A DNA stretch of 64,000 bases from Proteus hauseri ATCC 700826 (GCF_001654965.1 NZ_LXEV01000020.1:62001-126000), one strand, 5' to 3'. Shown: positions 1 through 9,222, numbered from the stretch's first letter. The notes: a model not told the origin generated them from the sequence alone. Made by a program: numbers and translations.

Positions 1-481
1 GACATTTGATGATGTCTGGAGTGTACACATCGAAAACACCTTGGTTGTGGGTTTTACGATATGTAGTGAAGATTTTTTTCAGTTCTGGATCAAGCTCACG
101 ATTATAAGCATGACAAGAACTTTCTACCATACGGATACCACCGAATGGGATGATTGCACGTTTTAAAGGTGCATCAGTCTGTAAACCTACGACTTGTTCT
201 AAATCTTTCTCAATGTAACCTGCATCGTGAGAAGTGATTGTTGCAGCAACAGAAGTATCAAAATCAACCGGCGCATGAGTGCGGTTCTCGATTTTGATGC
301 CTTCCATAACTTGTTCCCAAAGTGTATCAGTTGCTTTAGTGGAACCAGCCAGGAAAGATTCGTCGCCTTCATATGGAGTGTAGTTCTTTTGGATGAAATC
401 GCGAACGTTTACTGCGTTCTGCCATTCACCTTCAGAAAAACCTTTCCATGCTTGAGCAAATTTTTCATTTAAATCAGACAT
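1..481 (-). CDS. pflB: Formate acetyltransferase (pyruvate formate-lyase), N-terminal part
   Basis: Partial gene: the ATG is at 481 and the reading frame runs off the left edge, giving the first 160 residues. The protein starts MSDLNEKFAQAW, like E. coli PflB, and continues with the conserved N-terminal PFL domain. PflB is a cytosolic glycyl-radical enzyme converting pyruvate and CoA to acetyl-CoA and formate during anaerobic growth. The catalytic cysteines and the C-terminal glycyl-radical motif lie outside the window, so integrity cannot be judged. It follows focA by 55 bp on the same strand, the usual focA-pflB operon. An AAGGTAG ribosome-binding site precedes the ATG. Confidence 0.95.
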   Translation of the reverse strand, partial: MSDLNEKFAQAWKGFSEGEWQNAVNVRDFIQKNYTPYEGDESFLAGSTKATDTLWEQVMEGIKIENRTHAPVDFDTSVAATITSHDAGYIEKDLEQVVGLQTDAPLKRAIIPFGGIRMVESSCHAYNRELDPELKKIFTTYRKTHNQGVFDVYTPDIIKC

Positions 482-536
482 GATACTTCTACCTTTTTAC
501 AATGGAACTTAAGAAATCAGTCATACCTGCACGGAA

Positions 537-1391
537 TTAATGTTTCTCACCGCGCAGATGCATTAACCAGTATACCAGACCGACTAGGACTGCACCGCCA
601 ATAATGTTACCGATAGTGACTGGTAATAAATTATCAGAGAGGAAATTCGATACTGTTAAGTGTGAAAATTGTTCGGGTGATGCACCTACTTTAGACCAGA
701 ATTCTGCTGGTGCAAAATTCTTAATAACAATACCTAAAGGAATAAGAAACATGTTAGCAATACTATGTTCAAAGCCACTAGCAACGAACATGCCAATAGG
801 TAAAATCAGTGCAAAAAGTTTATCAATTAAAGTACGGCCAGCATAACTCATCCATACAGCAAGACAAACCATCAAGTTAGCTAAAATACCTAAACAAACG
901 GCTTCAACAAAGGTGTGCTCAAGTTTATGTTGTGCTGTTTGCAACACATTCAGCCCCCATAAACCGTTAGCGGCCATATGCTGACCCGCAAACCACATCA
1001 AGGCGACAAAAAAGAGCGCGCCAACAAAGTTGCCAAGATAGACGTTTATCCAGTTGGCAAACATGGTGCTCCAGGATATACGTCCTGTTGCTTTAGGAAT
1101 AATAGTGAGAACAGTTGAGGTGAATAAGTCCGCGCCACAAACGACAACGAGCATTAACCCCAGAGAGAAACAGATCCCACCGACTAGTTTAGCTAGTCCG
1201 AAAGGAACAGACGCTGTGCCTGTAGTCGCAGTAATATAAAAAACAAAAGCAATTGAAATAAACATTCCCGCAGTAAATGCAGACAAGTAAGTCGTTGGAA
1301 TATGTTTAGTTGCTTTATAACAACAAGCATCATCGGCAAATTTTGCCATTTCAGCAGGTGATAATAAATTAAAAGGGCTGTCAGCTTTCAT
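537..1391 (-). CDS. focA: Formate channel FocA
   Basis: A 284-residue protein, almost the E. coli FocA length (285). It belongs to the formate/nitrite transporter family, pentameric inner-membrane channels that move formate in or out. Several long hydrophobic segments are visible (for example residues about 38-58, 70-88 and 115-135). The two residues known to gate and protonate formate in FocA, Thr91 and His209, are both present (contexts LFTST and FEHSIAN). It lies directly upstream of pflB, so formate made by PflB can be exported by the product of the same operon. The upstream region carries an FNR-like box. Confidence 0.96.
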   Translation of the reverse strand: MKADSPFNLLSPAEMAKFADDACCYKATKHIPTTYLSAFTAGMFISIAFVFYITATTGTASVPFGLAKLVGGICFSLGLMLVVVCGADLFTSTVLTIIPKATGRISWSTMFANWINVYLGNFVGALFFVALMWFAGQHMAANGLWGLNVLQTAQHKLEHTFVEAVCLGILANLMVCLAVWMSYAGRTLIDKLFALILPIGMFVASGFEHSIANMFLIPLGIVIKNFAPAEFWSKVGASPEQFSHLTVSNFLSDNLLPVTIGNIIGGAVLVGLVYWLMHLRGEKH

Positions 1392-1462
1392 ACTAACACT
1401 CTCTTATATGTTGGAATAATTATAGTACGCAATAATAGTAGCAAAGGGGCTTACTTCTAAAA

Positions 1463-1476
1463 TTGATATGGATCAT
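1463..1476 (-). promoter_or_regulatory. FNR-like box upstream of focA
   Basis: TTGATATGGATCAT matches the FNR consensus TTGAT-N4-ATCAA at 9 of 10 defined positions. It sits about 72 bp upstream of the focA start. E. coli focA-pflB is induced by FNR without oxygen, so the placement makes sense. The transcription start is not mapped here, so activator spacing is unknown. Confidence 0.6.
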
Positions 1477-1900
1477 GGTCGCTGATTAGAAACTCAATCC
1501 CAGTGCGTAAAAACCCGCTATTTTTACTATAATTATTTGATTAATAAAGTAAAAAAATTTTTTAAAAATTATCAAAAAATTTTAGACTAGCTGGATAAAT
1601 AAAGCGAAAAGTAAATATAACGTATTATTTCCTCTCCTTAATGTTAATAATTAAAAACTAAAATTAACGGCCTATTTACTTTTGATTTAAATATAAACAC
1701 TACTTTATTTGTGGATAATCTAATTGATTACTCCAGACATATACCCATTATAAAAATAAGGTTTTTTATTTTTTGAGATCTATGTACATAAATAGAAATT
1801 TAAACCATTTTTAAGTTAAATTATTAGTTTATAAATTCAATGTTATATTTTAATGTCATATTTAAAACTACAAATCGTCACTTTTGCCATATTTTGACAT

Positions 1901-1935
1901 TTTTGTCAGTTGGCATGTTTGCCATTCTGACAAAA
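1901..1935. repeat. Imperfect inverted repeat (stem-loop) with TGCCA words
   Basis: TTTTGTCAG (1901-1909) pairs with CTGACAAAA (1927-1935), and TGGCA (1911-1915) pairs with TGCCA (1920-1924), leaving a TGTT loop and a small bulge. Additional TTTTGCCAT or TTGCCAT words flank it (about 1873-1880 and 1936-1942). No T-run follows on either strand, so it does not look like a terminator. It may be an operator or an RNA structure. Confidence 0.45.
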
Positions 1936-1961
1936 TTGCCATTATTTATTTTGAGCAAAAG

Positions 1962-1991
1962 AAAACACTCTATTTTAAAGTAGAGTGTTTT
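1962..1991 (-). terminator. Hairpin downstream of ycaO (distal)
   Basis: A perfect 11-bp inverted repeat, AAAACACTCTA and TAGAGTGTTTT, with an 8-nt loop. The A-rich left arm gives Ts after the stem on the minus strand, as expected for a rho-independent terminator after ycaO. Confidence 0.6.
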
Positions 1992-2018
1992 AATTAAACT
2001 CAGATAATCATTATTCAA

Positions 2019-2053
2019 TTAAAGGTTATTTATCATTAGTCAATAACCTTTAA
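2019..2053 (-). terminator. Hairpin immediately downstream of ycaO (proximal)
   Basis: A perfect 12-bp inverted repeat, TTAAAGGTTATT and AATAACCTTTAA, with an 11-nt loop, ending about 10 bp from the ycaO stop. The stem is A+T-rich and the U-tract is poor, so it may act together with the second hairpin at 1962-1991. Confidence 0.5.
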
Positions 2054-2063
2054 TGTTGCATCG

Positions 2064-3821
2064 TTATTTAATGGATTGGCGCTTTGCTTTTTGTAGTTTT
2101 TCATAAGCGGCTAATAATGACTGATGAACGGGTAAATTCGCTAATGATGGCTCAATAGTTTGTAAGCCATAAAAAGCATTTTTACCCTGCATTGCATTTT
2201 GTGCAGCAAGTAAAGTTTCTGCACCATACATACGAGAAAAGGCATGCATATATTGTTCTGGTTGGCGCTCTGTTTCTTCTCTTAATAATAAGAGATTATG
2301 TAAACAGCGATAATAGTTTTGGCGTTCAGGTGTAAATAAGGATGCATTGAAATCTTGTGTCCATTCAACCCACACTAATGCTTGTTCATGGTCGCCACCA
2401 GCTAACGCTAACATCGATTTTAATTCACCAACACGCAGATGGCTCCAGCCATTATCTTTACCTGGTGCGATACCAATCATTTCTCTTACACGAGTAAAAT
2501 CGTCTAATCCATCTTCATCAAATTGACCGATTAGCGATAAGTATTCGTTTTTAGTTCCTTGGCTACTTGGTAATGCAAGTAGCGTATCACGCCAATGAAC
2601 ACCCATTATGTTGTTTGCTAGTTGCAAATCTTCAGCTGGGTAAATATCGGATAAACCGGGTACTAAAATACGGCAAGCATAAACACCTAAGTGTGAATAA
2701 TCCATGATATAAACTTCAGCATCACATTGTTTACACAGTGACATTAAAGTTTGGAATTCTTCTTCTGTGGTGCCGCTGAAATTCCAATCAACAAACTGAT
2801 AATCCGCATCTTTTTTGAATAAATCCCAGCTAATTAAACCACTAGAATCAATAAAATGGGTTTCAAGATTAGTATGATCGCCAACCTCTTCATCGTCAAA
2901 ACTTGGCGGATTAAATACATCCAAATCTTTGAGGCTTCGGCCTTGTAATAATTCAGTAACAGTACGTTCTAATGCCACGCCAAAGTCTGGGTGTGCGCCA
3001 AAAGAGGCAAAACAAGTCCCATTTTGTGGATTAAATAGCACTACACAAATAACAGGGAATTGACCACCTAAAGAGGCATCAAAACTGAAAATTGGAAAGC
3101 CTTCTTTCTCTAATGTTGTAATAGCTTCAACAACAGAGGGATAACGAGCTAACACTTCTTGAGGAATTTCAGGCAAGCTGATTTGTTCAACGATAATGCG
3201 ATTTTTCACATAGCGTTCAAATACTTCTGAAAGGCCTTGCACACGAGCTTCATTTTGCGTATTGCCCGCAGACATACCATTAGAAGCATAAAGATTAGCA
3301 ATAATATTTACAGGAATATAAACGGGTTTTTCATCTGATTGGCGAATAAATGGTAAAGCACAAATACCACGATCAGGGTTGCTTGATTGCAAATCAACTA
3401 ATTCACTACCGCATAATTCGCCTTCAGGATCATAAAATTTACGCAGGCGAGCATCTAATAAGCTTTCTGGTACAGAATCATCTTCTGTTAAAGGGAACCA
3501 TTTTTCACTTGGATAGTGAACAAATTCACCTTGTGCAATTTCATTACCCAGCCAGAAATCGGAAAAAAAGTAGTTAGTTGAAAGACGTTCAAAATACTCA
3601 CCTAGAGCAGATGCTAATGCTGCTTTTTTAGTCGCCCCTTTGCCATTAGTAAAACATAAAGGGCATTCTTTATCGCGAATATGTACAGACCAGACGTTAG
3701 GAACAGGGTTTAACCATGAAGCTTCTTCAATATTAAAGCCTAAATCGGTTAGTTTTTTCTGAAAGCTAGCGATGGAGTCTTCCAGTGCGGCATCTTTACC
3801 GGGAATAAATGTTTGTGACAT
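2064..3821 (-). CDS. ycaO: YcaO, factor for beta-methylthiolation of ribosomal protein S12
   Basis: 585 residues from the ATG at 3821, where the protein begins MSQTFIPGKDAALEDSI, aligning with the E. coli YcaO start. A GTG 23 codons upstream is in frame but would add a non-conserved extension. YcaO-fold residues include the paired acidic motifs GEYFE (about 73-77) and SEVFERY, which in this family bind Mg-ATP. The C-terminal third is TPR-like. In E. coli YcaO enhances RimO-dependent modification of S12; no RiPP precursor or partner cyclodehydratase lies nearby, so I favour this housekeeping role. Two hairpins follow the stop. Confidence 0.93.
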   Translation of the reverse strand: MSQTFIPGKDAALEDSIASFQKKLTDLGFNIEEASWLNPVPNVWSVHIRDKECPLCFTNGKGATKKAALASALGEYFERLSTNYFFSDFWLGNEIAQGEFVHYPSEKWFPLTEDDSVPESLLDARLRKFYDPEGELCGSELVDLQSSNPDRGICALPFIRQSDEKPVYIPVNIIANLYASNGMSAGNTQNEARVQGLSEVFERYVKNRIIVEQISLPEIPQEVLARYPSVVEAITTLEKEGFPIFSFDASLGGQFPVICVVLFNPQNGTCFASFGAHPDFGVALERTVTELLQGRSLKDLDVFNPPSFDDEEVGDHTNLETHFIDSSGLISWDLFKKDADYQFVDWNFSGTTEEEFQTLMSLCKQCDAEVYIMDYSHLGVYACRILVPGLSDIYPAEDLQLANNIMGVHWRDTLLALPSSQGTKNEYLSLIGQFDEDGLDDFTRVREMIGIAPGKDNGWSHLRVGELKSMLALAGGDHEQALVWVEWTQDFNASLFTPERQNYYRCLHNLLLLREETERQPEQYMHAFSRMYGAETLLAAQNAMQGKNAFYGLQTIEPSLANLPVHQSLLAAYEKLQKAKRQSIK

Positions 3822-4046
3822 GGCAGGTTTCATCAATATTTTGCTGGTGATAGTTAGGGGCACATGATACTGAAATCTCCAGTAATGCACTAACGATTTA
3901 TCATTCCTTTTATTGCTACTAATATTTAATCTAACGATTTTCTTGATATATGAGTTTTTTTAATAAATACGTTCCATTTATCACGGAATTAGTAATTATA
4001 AATCATCATAATAGATTTATTTATATATTCATAAGGGATCTATACA

Positions 4047-5084
4047 ATGATGAAGAAAACATTGCTTGCCAGTTTGTTAGCCGTTGCTAGTGGCTCCGTA
4101 TTTGCATTACCGAACGTCACTATTTTAGCAACCGGTGGCACTATAGCGGGAGGGGGCGATTCAGCGACTACTTCAAGTTATACCGCTGGTAAATTAGGTA
4201 TTGATACATTAATCAATGCCGTTCCTGAGGCTAAAACGGTGGCTAATTTAAAAGGCGAGCAAGTGGTTAATATTGGTTCGCAAGATATGAATGACCAAGT
4301 GTGGTTAAAGCTTGCTAATAAAATTAATGCTGATTGTGATAAGACCGATGGTTTTGTCATCACCCATGGTACAGATACTATGGAGGAAACGGCTTATTTT
4401 CTTGATTTAACAACTAACTGTAAAAAACCTGTAGTTATGGTTGGAGCAATGCGCCCAGCCACGGCATTAGGGGCAGAGGGGCCATTAAATTTATTTAATG
4501 CGGTGGTTATTGCTAGTGATAAAGCATCTGAAAATCGTGGTGTATTAGTGACCATGAATAACGCCGTTATTGGCGGAAAAGATGTAATGAAGATGAACAC
4601 CACTGAAGTCCAAGCTTTCCAACCCGTTAATGCGGGTGCTCAAGGCTATGTTCATAACGGTAAAGTACATTATTACACTGTTGCCGCACCACGTGCAGAT
4701 AAAGCGGTATTTGATGTGAGTAAATTAACCGAACTACCAAAAGTAGGTATTGTTTATAATTACGCTAATGCTTCTAACTTACCCGCTAAAGCTTTTATAG
4801 ATAATAAATACCAAGGCATTATTAGTGCGGGTGTAGGTAATGGTAATTTATATACCGATATTTTTGACACTTTAGCTGAAAGTGCAAAAAACGGTGTTGT
4901 AGTTGTTCGTTCAAGTCGTGTTCCTGTTGGCTTTACTACCCAAAATGGTGAGGTTGATGATGTTAAATATGGTTTTGTGGCATCAGAACGTTTAAATCCA
5001 CAAAAAGCACGAGTATTATTACAGTTAGCATTAACTGAAACTCAAGAACCGGCTAAAATTCAAAAGTATTTTGAAAAGTATTAA
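4047..5084 (+). CDS. ansB: L-asparaginase II, periplasmic
   Basis: A 345-residue protein with a signal peptide (about 1-20, cleavage after VFA) followed by the type II asparaginase core. The motif TGGTIAGG carries the catalytic Thr near the mature N-terminus, and HGTDTMEET carries the second Thr-Asp pair. It hydrolyses asparagine to aspartate and ammonia in the periplasm. Either of two adjacent ATGs (4047, 4050) could start it; AAGGGA lies upstream. The gene is divergent from ycaO and absent from this position in E. coli, where ansB sits elsewhere. It ends at a strong bidirectional terminator. Confidence 0.95.
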   Translation: MMKKTLLASLLAVASGSVFALPNVTILATGGTIAGGGDSATTSSYTAGKLGIDTLINAVPEAKTVANLKGEQVVNIGSQDMNDQVWLKLANKINADCDKTDGFVITHGTDTMEETAYFLDLTTNCKKPVVMVGAMRPATALGAEGPLNLFNAVVIASDKASENRGVLVTMNNAVIGGKDVMKMNTTEVQAFQPVNAGAQGYVHNGKVHYYTVAAPRADKAVFDVSKLTELPKVGIVYNYANASNLPAKAFIDNKYQGIISAGVGNGNLYTDIFDTLAESAKNGVVVVRSSRVPVGFTTQNGEVDDVKYGFVASERLNPQKARVLLQLALTETQEPAKIQKYFEKY

Positions 5085-5102
5085 TAATTATTAATTAATA
5101 TT

Positions 5103-5138
5103 AATGAGGCTATACTAAAATAGTAGTATAGCCTCATT
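5103..5138. terminator. Strong bidirectional terminator between ansB and the TPS-domain gene
   Basis: A perfect 15-bp stem (AATGAGGCTATACTA at 5103-5117 with its complement at 5124-5138) and a 6-nt loop. It lies between two convergent genes: 18 bp past the ansB stop and 6 bp past the stop of the minus-strand gene. Confidence 0.85.
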
Positions 5139-5144
5139 ATCTCG

Positions 5145-6410
5145 TTATCTTCTTACAGAAGAATTATCCTTTATTTTTGAGAGAGAATTATAAGAATGCA
5201 ACTGTGCATTGTTAGTAATAATATTATGAATTGATCCATCTATCGTTTTAAATTTATCTGTTTTTAATGCGCCTTCATTAATGAAAATACTTGAATTATC
5301 AGCAGAGACTTTAAATCTATATATGTTTTCATACTTTATAAAGGGATCTTTACTGCGATAGTAGGCATAATCATCATGACGAAATTTAGCAATTACACTA
5401 TCTTCTTTATTTTTAAAATGAGAGTTTCCCTGTAATTTTATTGTGGTTAAATTGCTGGAAATTACACCGTGATTATTAAATTTAGAATTGTTTAATATAT
5501 TTAAGTTTATTTTTGTTGCTTTAATTACAGAGTAATTATTAACTGTTGATACATTTGTATGTATGTTTATTTTATTAGCTTGAATGCCATTTAAATGTTG
5601 TGATTTATCTATATTGTTTTTATCTCCAATAGCTAAGTTAGTATCAATTTTTCTACCTATTAGTCGACTTCCTTTACTATTGTTAAGTATATCCACTTTT
5701 TGATTGTTGGTTTTATAATTAAGTAAACTAATGCCATGATAAATATTTATACTTTCTTTTGCTTTTAAATACATATTAATGTCGATGTTATTACTTATAA
5801 TATTTAATGTGCTAAATTTATTAGTTGTATTTTTATTTTTCTCATTTTCAATGAAATTTATTTCGCCATGGTTTCTGGTGTCAATTTTTTTTTCACGATA
5901 CATATTATTACTAGGGAGGAAATTAGATGTGCGATATGTAATAAGATTATCTTTAGCATATTGAATTGATGCGGTTGCTAAGGTTTCTGAAAGCGTGTTT
6001 GAAAAACTACAATTATTACAAGTAATTCCATTAGGATTAGCAATAATAACGTGGGCAGCATTACCTAAAACGGCAATGTTACCCTCTAGTGTTGAACGTG
6101 GTCCAAACTTAACTTCATTAATAATAAATTTAGCATTAGATTCTTTATTATTTAGGATCGCACCATCACTATCAATGTTAAATGTATCATATATATTATG
6201 AGATACTCTATTTCTATCGCTATTTTCAATTAATACTTCAGCAACCATATCGTCATCATTATAAGGTCTAACTGTTGCTGTTGAATCCTTATTTATAACG
6301 ATATCTGTTGAATCAGCATAAAAAGAAAAACGTTTATTTTCTTCTGTGTCAGCAAAACCAACTGAAGGTAATATTGAACTTACAATAATAGCAAGTGTTT
6401 TTAATTTCAT
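5145..6410 (-). CDS. Stand-alone TPS-domain (hemagglutinin N-terminal) secreted protein
   Basis: 421 residues. A signal peptide (1-20, ending VGFA) is followed by a two-partner-secretion TpsA domain. Family motifs are visible: NIYDTFNIDSDGAILNN (about 72-88), NPNGIT (125-130), and a CNNC pair (131-134) of the kind found in ShlA/HpmA-type and CdiA-type exoproteins. The rest is Asn/Ile/Lys-rich with beta-helix-like repeats. TpsA proteins usually exceed 1000 residues and sit beside a TpsB transporter; this one stops after little more than the secretion domain and has no TpsB here. It could be a decayed exoprotein or a genuine short secreted protein. No frameshifted downstream remnant is visible before the terminator. 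Confidence 0.75.
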   Translation of the reverse strand: MKLKTLAIIVSSILPSVGFADTEENKRFSFYADSTDIVINKDSTATVRPYNDDDMVAEVLIENSDRNRVSHNIYDTFNIDSDGAILNNKESNAKFIINEVKFGPRSTLEGNIAVLGNAAHVIIANPNGITCNNCSFSNTLSETLATASIQYAKDNLITYRTSNFLPSNNMYREKKIDTRNHGEINFIENEKNKNTTNKFSTLNIISNNIDINMYLKAKESINIYHGISLLNYKTNNQKVDILNNSKGSRLIGRKIDTNLAIGDKNNIDKSQHLNGIQANKINIHTNVSTVNNYSVIKATKINLNILNNSKFNNHGVISSNLTTIKLQGNSHFKNKEDSVIAKFRHDDYAYYRSKDPFIKYENIYRFKVSADNSSIFINEGALKTDKFKTIDGSIHNIITNNAQLHSYNSLSKIKDNSSVRR

Positions 6411-6507
6411 TTTGATTTCCTCTCTATATTTGTTGTTCTACAATTTATAGATAACAATGAAAGAAATAAACTTTCTAAAATAGAAAAGGTGTTTATTTAT
6501 AAATTAG

Positions 6508-6533
6508 AAAAAGACTGTTATTTAAAAACAGTC
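6508..6533 (-). terminator. Rho-independent terminator after the MFS gene
   Basis: On the minus strand a GACTGTT/AACAGTC stem with a 7-nt loop is followed by five Ts. It lies about 34 bp past the stop of the minus-strand MFS gene. Confidence 0.8.
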
Positions 6534-6566
6534 CTTTAATCGGATTTAATCATCCTGAGTTATAAA

Positions 6567-7997
6567 CTATTTATTTTTAGCGCGAGAAACGACAACATTA
6601 GCCGCAAAAAAAGCAATACATGGAGTTAATGCAAAAGCAGTAAACAACCAATGAGCTGCATTTTGAGCGCCTAACACACCGCCTGGTTCAGTTAATCCCG
6701 CCATATTCACAATGGTTCCTGAAATAGATGCACCAACAGCGGTAGAAAAGAGTTGTATAGTCGTAATTGATGTTGCTGCTTTTTGAGCTTCTTGGCCTTG
6801 AGAAACTTGTAATACACGGGTTAGATAATGAGGCCAAGCCATACCAATACCTGCACCAGTAAAGAAAAGGGCGATGCAAATAATAATTATTTGACCGTAA
6901 GGTAAAATAACCACATTAGAAATTAATAAACCAAGAATTAAAATAGCAGCAAAGTTAATTGCTGGGCCTATTCTCATCAAACGTTGCGCCGTAGATTGCT
7001 TACGTGATGAAGAAATAATGGCAGAAAAAGACCAACCAGCACCCACTAGTGCAGCTAAATAACCAGAAAGCAGTGGTGTAATATTATGTATTATTTGTAA
7101 GAAATAAGGGACGAAGACTTCAGTTTGAACGCTTATTCCTAATAATGCCATTGTTAAATAAATGGGTGCTAAAGGTGCTGAAAAAGAGAATGTTCCTTTA
7201 GGAAATAACCCATCACTCGATTTTTTATCAATACGCACAAGTAAAAGAACAAAAAATACTGCAAAAATAACAGATAACAGATTATAAATAATAACGTTAT
7301 ATAGACTGCCTATTGAAATGGATAATACCGCTAAAATTAATAATGCTAGTTGTTGATAAGGAAGTGGTGATTTAGTGATGCCTATATCAGCTGTATTTTG
7401 GGTAGGAAGAATAGTAAATAATAAAACAATATAAGGAATACCAACAAGTAATATTGACCAAAATGCGCCACGCCAAACATTATATTCTGCAAATATTCCG
7501 CCTAATGCAGGGCCTAATAAAGTAGATATTCCCCACATACTAGACATTAATGCCATGGCTCTTGACCAAAGAGCTTGTGGAAACATTACTCTAACTAAAG
7601 AATATGCTAAAGCCAGTAACATACCGCCACCCGCACCCTGAATAAACCTACCTAATAGCAATATCGGCATTGATGGTGCTGTTGCACAAATAATTGAACC
7701 CAATAAAAAACACAGCGTAGCCAATAAATAGCTATTACGTGGTGCAAATGCATTTAGTAGACGAGAAGTGAGTGCTGATGAAAGAATAGAGGCCAAAATA
7801 AAAATGGTGGTATTCCATGCGTATAAATTAAGTCCACCGATATCCCGAACTATTGAAGGTAAAGTCGTGATCGTAATGTAGACATTAATTGCATGTAATG
7901 CGACACCACCAGCTAATGCTAGCGATTTCAGACTATTTTTCCCTTTAAGAAGCATTCCCCAGCTTGCTTCTTCTTTTTTATGAATACTCCCCGACAT
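6567..7997 (-). CDS. MFS transporter, drug:proton antiporter-like
   Basis: A 476-residue integral membrane protein with many hydrophobic segments (12-14 predicted by eye). It has a motif-A-like loop after TM2 (NAFAPRNS, weak) and a clear motif C in TM5 (GISTLLGPALGGIFAEY), the signature of proton-driven drug exporters of the DHA families. GRFIQGAGGGMLLA resembles motif B with its conserved Arg. Substrate is unknown. It is transcribed away from serC, with an AGGAG ribosome-binding site just before the ATG and its own terminator. No regulator gene is adjacent. The gene is an addition relative to E. coli at this locus. Confidence 0.85.
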   Translation of the reverse strand: MSGSIHKKEEASWGMLLKGKNSLKSLALAGGVALHAINVYITITTLPSIVRDIGGLNLYAWNTTIFILASILSSALTSRLLNAFAPRNSYLLATLCFLLGSIICATAPSMPILLLGRFIQGAGGGMLLALAYSLVRVMFPQALWSRAMALMSSMWGISTLLGPALGGIFAEYNVWRGAFWSILLVGIPYIVLLFTILPTQNTADIGITKSPLPYQQLALLILAVLSISIGSLYNVIIYNLLSVIFAVFFVLLLVRIDKKSSDGLFPKGTFSFSAPLAPIYLTMALLGISVQTEVFVPYFLQIIHNITPLLSGYLAALVGAGWSFSAIISSSRKQSTAQRLMRIGPAINFAAILILGLLISNVVILPYGQIIIICIALFFTGAGIGMAWPHYLTRVLQVSQGQEAQKAATSITTIQLFSTAVGASISGTIVNMAGLTEPGGVLGAQNAAHWLFTAFALTPCIAFFAANVVVSRAKNK

Positions 7998-8133
7998 AAA
8001 ATACTCCTAACGGTTATTTTTACGCACTGCATATTATGTGTTAGCTCACAATAATCATTGCGCCAATTTAATGGGAATGATACAACCGATAGAGGTCGTT
8101 TTGTAAAAACATATTCAGATAGGGTGAATTTGA

Positions 8134-9222
8134 ATGAGTCAGGTATATAACTTTAGTGCGGGTCCGGCTATGTTACCGGCAGAAGTTCTTCGTCGTGCAG
8201 AATTAGAATTATGTAACTGGCACGCGTTAGGGCGCTCGGTGATGGAAATTAGCCATCGTAGTAAAGAATTTCTTGAAGTTGCACATCAGGCTGAGCAGGA
8301 TCTCCGTGATCTATTAAATGTGCCAGAAAACTACAAAATTCTTTTCTGTCATGGTGGCGCGCGAGGTCATTTCGCTGCATTACCGCTCAATTTATTAGGC
8401 GATAAGAAAACGGCTGATTATATTGATGGCGGTTATTGGGCAGAAAGTGCAGCAGAAGAAGCTGAAAAATATTGCTCACCAAATATCATTAAAATTAAAA
8501 CAGAAATTGATGGCAAAGTTGGCGTAAAACCAATGAAAGAGTGGCTGTTAAGTCATGATTCAGCGTATGTACACTATTGCCCAAATGAAACCATTGATGG
8601 TATCGCTATTCATGAAGAGCCTGATTTCGATGATAAAAAAATCATTATTGCTGACTACTCTTCTTCTATTTTATCTAAACCAATAGATGTGAGCCGTTAT
8701 GGCGTAATTTATGCCGGTGCGCAAAAAAATATTGGCCCTGCAGGCTTAACTATCGTTATTATTCGCGAAGATTTGTTGGGTAAAGCGCGTAAAGAAACAC
8801 CTTCTGTGTTTGATTACACGGTGCTTGCTGAAAATGACTCAATGTTTAATACGCCACCAACTTTTGCTTGGTATTTATCAGGTATGGTTTTCAAGTGGTT
8901 AAAAGAACAAGGCGGATTGCAAGAAATGGCAAAACGCAATTATGAAAAAGCAACACTTCTTTATAGCGCGATAGACAATAGTGATTTCTATATCAACCGA
9001 GTCGCACCAGAAAATCGTTCATTAATGAATATCCCTTTCCAAATGTCATCTCCTTCTTTAGATTCAGTATTCTTAAAAGAAGCTGAGGCACAAGGGCTGG
9101 TGGCATTAAAGGGGCATCGTGTTTCTGGTGGTATGCGTGCCTCTATTTATAACGCTATGCCTCTAGCGGGTGTGCAAGCATTAGTTGACTTTATGGCTGA
9201 TTTTGAGCGTCGTCACGCTTAA
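8134..9222 (+). CDS. serC: Phosphoserine aminotransferase
   Basis: 362 residues, matching E. coli SerC in length and sequence (start [15 protein letters not shown]). This PLP enzyme transaminates 3-phosphohydroxypyruvate in serine synthesis and a related intermediate in pyridoxal phosphate synthesis. The PLP lysine is Lys198 in [20 protein letters not shown] (73-80) forms part of the cofactor phosphate site. It precedes aroA as in E. coli, but a strong hairpin separates the two. The upstream 136 bp are shared with the divergent MFS gene. Confidence 0.97.
   Translation: MSQVYNFSAGPAMLPAEVLRRAELELCNWHALGRSVMEISHRSKEFLEVAHQAEQDLRDLLNVPENYKILFCHGGARGHFAALPLNLLGDKKTADYIDGGYWAESAAEEAEKYCSPNIIKIKTEIDGKVGVKPMKEWLLSHDSAYVHYCPNETIDGIAIHEEPDFDDKKIIIADYSSSILSKPIDVSRYGVIYAGAQKNIGPAGLTIVIIREDLLGKARKETPSVFDYTVLAENDSMFNTPPTFAWYLSGMVFKWLKEQGGLQEMAKRNYEKATLLYSAIDNSDFYINRVAPENRSLMNIPFQMSSPSLDSVFLKEAEAQGLVALKGHRVSGGMRASIYNAMPLAGVQALVDFMADFERRHA

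Larger units (their letters stand above)
1392..2063. other. Long A+T-rich intergenic region between focA and ycaO
   Basis: About 670 bp with no coding region I can support. It should hold the focA-pflB promoters and the ycaO terminators. Seen directly are an FNR-like site (1463-1476), a stem-loop with repeated TGCCA words (1901-1935), and two consecutive perfect inverted repeats downstream of ycaO (1962-1991 and 2019-2053). The middle part, about 1500-1860, is very A+T-rich and otherwise featureless to me. E. coli has ycaP on the other side of ycaO; no ycaP is present in this window. Confidence 0.6.

Noticed and set aside
2064-3821. YcaO as part of a peptide-modification (RiPP) cluster
   Set aside because: It has the full-length E. 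coli-type architecture and conserved neighbours, with no precursor peptide or partner enzyme.
3943-3956. FNR site upstream of ansB (TTGATATATGAGTT)
   Set aside because: The second half-site matches poorly, and no CRP site is visible. E. coli ansB has both, but the evidence here is too weak.
5145-6410. Contact-dependent inhibition (CdiBAI) locus
   Set aside because: No CdiB-like transporter, no C-terminal toxin region and no immunity gene are present.
5145-7997. Mobile element carrying the TPS and MFS genes
   Set aside because: No transposase, integrase, target-site duplication or terminal inverted repeats were seen by eye.
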